Notes under the pieces: model-generated
Seen by the model: only the letters and a program-made list of their open reading frames with translations
What the model was told of the DNA's origin: nothing
The model's database searches: none
NCBI RefSeq assembly: GCF_051201685.1
Contig: NZ_CP179213.1
Coordinates: 1,736,001-1,800,000, forward strand
Length of the DNA stretch: 64,000 bases
Source: Luminiphilus sp051201685
GTDB lineage: Bacteria > Pseudomonadota > Gammaproteobacteria > Pseudomonadales > Halieaceae
Reading direction: 5' to 3'
Made by a program: the position numbers and the translations under genes
Shown: positions 62,011 to 64,000 of the stretch, one piece after another
How the letters are laid out: every line of letters begins with the position of its first letter
Numbering within the stretch: the first letter of the stretch is position 1

Positions 62011-63288
62011 TTACCGCAATACTTCCACCCGCCAAGCGACAGGGGCCTCTACCGTCTCGCCCAGCTCAGACAAGGCGGGCCTAAAGCGCATACTTCGTAA
62101 TTGCCGCCTAGCGAACCCTGTCAATTTCTCCTCGGATGGCTCAGGCGCAATCACGACAACATTTCTAAGATTACCCCGCTGGCTTACCTCCGCACTGACA
62201 TTGAGGATCGCCCATTCACGGCTAAATCGATGATCGCGACTCAGCTTGGGAACTTCAGGCAAAGGTCCGGGTTTCGAAAAGTCTACACTCCCCTGCAGTT
62301 GTAGCTGCTGGTAAATCTGCATCGCTTGCGAGTGACGTCCCCGTAGCAGCAGCCAGTCAGCCTTGGCATGTAGCAACAATCCATCTTCGGGCAACAGCTT
62401 CAGTGCGCGATCGATTAAACCTCTCGCCGTTGACCCCAGCGTGCTTTCAACATTGCGAAGCCGATATTCTCCAGGCGACTGCTCTCGGTTCTGCTGAACG
62501 CCTTGCTGATAAGGGTTGGCATAGCGGTCTCGAGAAACGCCGAAACTATCGACCACCAAAGGATCCACATTAAAGTCGATTAAGTAGTAAAGCTTGAGGA
62601 CTTCAAGACTGAACAACTTGCACCAGGGCTTCTGCCACTGAGAGCTCTCACAGACAGCGTCGGTCATCTCTTTACCGTGATTAACCACAAACAAAACATC
62701 GGATTCTTTACCTTGCCAAGGGCTGCTCGCGAGGATTTCACTCTGAACCGATAGCCATCGAATAGAGGCTTGCAAGCGCTGTTCCGACCAGGGCTCTGCG
62801 CCTCTGCCCAGTAACCGATAAAAGTAGTTAATCTGGCGCCCTACTTCAGCGGGATCTCCCTGATCGCGAAGCAGTTCAAGGATGCCTTCGAGCAAGGGCA
62901 GCTGATCGGCACTACCCAATCCACTGTTTATCCGCGTACTGTGGAGTGCCCATCGATAGAGTTCTAGCGCAGCGTCATTGGCCCCATATTCCTCCGCTTC
63001 ACGCGCTGCCGCGGTCAAGGGCGCAGTCAATTCTGGGGAATAGGGTCCTACAACAGCCTCTAGCTTTTGAATCTGCTCGGCGGTTGCATCAAGTCGGCGT
63101 CGCACGGTTAAGGGAGAAGCTTCTGTTGAGAGGGACCTGTCAATTACTGCTTCAGTAGGCCACAACACATGGATGCCCCAAGGCTGAGGCTCGCCAGCGA
63201 AGCCTAGGGAGTGCCAGAGGCTTGCCAGTGCAAAAAAAAACACCGTTGGCAGTGGTACAGAGCTTCGCAATGGGGTGTCCAGAATCAT
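62011..63288 (-). CDS. Exported helical-repeat protein with TonB-C-terminal-like domain
   Basis: 425 residues. An N-terminal signal (VPLPTVFFFALASLWHSLGFAG) is followed by helical repeat-like regions (TAAAREAEEYGANDAALELYRWALHS, LLHAKADWLLLRGRHSQAMQIYQQL, TPR-type) and, at about 355-425, a domain resembling the TonB C-terminal fold: NVSAEVSQRGNLRNVVVIAPEP, FARRQLRSMRFRPAL, VAWRVEVLR. Such a combination is seen in uncharacterised marine gammaproteobacterial proteins, and might be anchored to the outer membrane or interact with it. No partner is nearby. Confidence 0.72.
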   Translation of the reverse strand: MILDTPLRSSVPLPTVFFFALASLWHSLGFAGEPQPWGIHVLWPTEAVIDRSLSTEASPLTVRRRLDATAEQIQKLEAVVGPYSPELTAPLTAAAREAEEYGANDAALELYRWALHSTRINSGLGSADQLPLLEGILELLRDQGDPAEVGRQINYFYRLLGRGAEPWSEQRLQASIRWLSVQSEILASSPWQGKESDVLFVVNHGKEMTDAVCESSQWQKPWCKLFSLEVLKLYYLIDFNVDPLVVDSFGVSRDRYANPYQQGVQQNREQSPGEYRLRNVESTLGSTARGLIDRALKLLPEDGLLLHAKADWLLLRGRHSQAMQIYQQLQLQGSVDFSKPGPLPEVPKLSRDHRFSREWAILNVSAEVSQRGNLRNVVVIAPEPSEEKLTGFARRQLRSMRFRPALSELGETVEAPVAWRVEVLR

Positions 63289-63311
63289 ACTTTAAGTGTA
63301 AACCCTTCCGG

Positions 63312-63339
63312 CAAAAAAAAACCCGCCTGAAGGCGGGTT
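63312..63339 (-). terminator. Rho-independent terminator reading leftward
   Basis: AACCCGCC / GGCGGGTT forms an 8-bp stem with loop TGAA; on the minus strand it is followed by nine Ts. It faces left, toward the gene at 62011-63288, so it would end a short transcript starting in the intergenic region and not the neighbouring genes' mRNAs. Confidence 0.88.
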
Positions 63340-63430
63340 AAAAACTTAAAAGGACCTGAGTGAACCAGGATCGGAGCACAGGGCTCACCGATCGGCGGGG
63401 TCACATCAATGGTGCTATTGTGGCCTCGCC
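63312..63430 (-). ncRNA. Candidate small RNA or leader upstream of 62011-63288
   Basis: The 200-bp region between the minus-strand gene at 63288 and the plus-strand LysR gene at 63492 contains a second stem-loop (63369-63393: GATCGG plus AGC pairing with GCT plus CCGATC, loop ACAGG, 2-base bulge) and ends in the terminator at 63312-63339. Together they form a roughly 120-nt unit with 5' and 3' hairpins typical of a small RNA, or an attenuator for the downstream minus-strand gene. The 5' end and promoter are not defined. No family recognised. Confidence 0.4.
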
Positions 63431-63491
63431 GGCACATAAATCAAATGTATTTGTTTTATCTTTTATATTCTTTTGTGGCATTATCGTCCTC

Positions 63492-64000
63492 ATGGACATT
63501 AAAAAGCTAGCAAAAGTCGACCTTAACCTATTGGTTTCTCTACAAATTCTTCTGGAGGAATGCAGCGTTTCAGCAGCGGCTAGACGTATGTCAATCACTC
63601 AGCCAGCGATGTCAAAAACTCTGGGACGCCTGAGAGACACATTTAATGACCCATTATTTGTACGCTCAAAACGCGGAATTCAACCGACGCCTAGAGCACA
63701 ATCCATCGCCGCAGAGCTGCCCGCGCTGTTAGCAGCTACCGAGGCGCTCCTCGAGGCTGGCGATTTTTCACCGAACACCTATAAAGGTGAGATCACGATC
63801 GCAATCTCTGAATACGTGGGCCTTTCACTACTACCTCCGCTAACGGCGCGATTACAAAAAATTGCACCCGGGCTGAGCCTGCGAACCATTACGCGGGTGG
63901 AAGGCCAGCTCGATAAGCTTGCTGCAGGGGGGCTCGACTTCGCGGTCCAGCTCACTCGTTCTGACTATCCTGAAGAATTTCGCTTCCAATCATTGGGCGG
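63492..64000 (+). CDS. LysR-type regulator, N-terminal part
   Basis: 169 residues run into the right edge. The winged-helix DNA-binding domain is clear: KVDLNLLVSLQILLEECSVSAAARRMSITQPAMSKTLGRLRDTFNDPLFVRSKRG, broken here by its conserved recognition helix. The effector domain starts at GEITIAISEYVGLSLLPPL. An AT-rich dyad, CAAATGTATTTG at 63442-63453, lies 39 bp before the ATG. It is divergent from the candidate small RNA and from the gene at 62011; its target is unknown. The remainder lies beyond the window. Confidence 0.9.
   Translation, partial: MDIKKLAKVDLNLLVSLQILLEECSVSAAARRMSITQPAMSKTLGRLRDTFNDPLFVRSKRGIQPTPRAQSIAAELPALLAATEALLEAGDFSPNTYKGEITIAISEYVGLSLLPPLTARLQKIAPGLSLRTITRVEGQLDKLAAGGLDFAVQLTRSDYPEEFRFQSLG

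Noticed and set aside
1..64000. CRISPR arrays, tRNA or rRNA genes, insertion sequences, prophage or attachment sites
   Set aside because: No regular repeat-spacer pattern, no cloverleaf in the intergenic regions, no transposase or integrase motifs and no terminal repeats seen.

Overview
The window reads as chromosomal DNA of a free-living, aerobic, probably marine gammaproteobacterium. This is inferred from gene content and order: rluE-nudJ-mnmA-hflD-purB, then icd-clpS-clpA-infA-bpt-aat-trxB-ftsK-lolA-rarA-crcB-serS, then dnaQ-rnhA-methyltransferase-gloB, and lptF/lptG divergent from pepA-holC-valS. All of these are familiar gammaproteobacterial neighbourhoods. The methylmalonyl-CoA pathway, the sulfide oxidation genes and NhaB suggest something near the OM60/NOR5 (Halieaceae) group, but that placement is an inference. 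I see no rRNA, tRNA, CRISPR array, IS element or prophage.

Layout. (1) 1-182 is the tail of an unrecognised gene, followed by convergent pabB. (2) 1643-9783 is one compact operon on the + strand for propionyl-CoA to succinyl-CoA: an unusual two-subunit biotin-dependent carboxylase, methylmalonyl-CoA epimerase, mutase and the MeaB chaperone. (3) 9922-12919 holds a metallo-beta-lactamase-fold lipoprotein, a DHH phosphoesterase and a small Rieske protein. (4) 12989-18866 is a minus-strand translation/RNA-modification/purine cluster: rluE, nudJ, mnmA, hflD, purB, roxA and an unknown gene. (5) 18997-25536 has icd and nearly the whole N-degron pathway: adaptor ClpS, unfoldase ClpA and the two aminoacyl-transferases Bpt and Aat, with infA between them. 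(6) 25547-34802 is housekeeping: trxB, ftsK, lolA, rarA, crcB, serS, prc. (7) 34902-39386 is an accessory stretch of exported proteins: an Omp85-like barrel, a secreted ADP-ribosylglycohydrolase and a Tat-exported lipoprotein amidohydrolase. (8) 39854-43990 is a sulfide oxidation operon: persulfide dioxygenase, sulfide:quinone oxidoreductase, SulP anion transporter and a tiny membrane protein, preceded by a 450-bp AT-rich regulatory region. (9) 43987-57818 mixes sohB, nudC, nhaB, dnaQ, rnhA, gloB, bolA, lptG/lptF, pepA, holC and several uncharacterised exported or membrane proteins. (10) 57866-64000 has valS, a cold-shock protein, a membrane-anchored cold-shock-domain protein coupled to a methyltransferase, an exported TPR/TonB-C-terminal-like protein and a truncated LysR regulator.

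The points most worth a second look are: the atypical carboxylase, with a roughly 60-residue insertion before the ATP-grasp glycine loop; a 9-bp hairpin that buries the ribosome-binding site of the membrane cold-shock-domain gene; a candidate small RNA with its own terminator between 62011-63288 and the LysR gene; the sulfide module and its dyad operators; and several uncharacterised exported proteins. Gene identities rest on recognising motifs and family features by eye; no searches were run.
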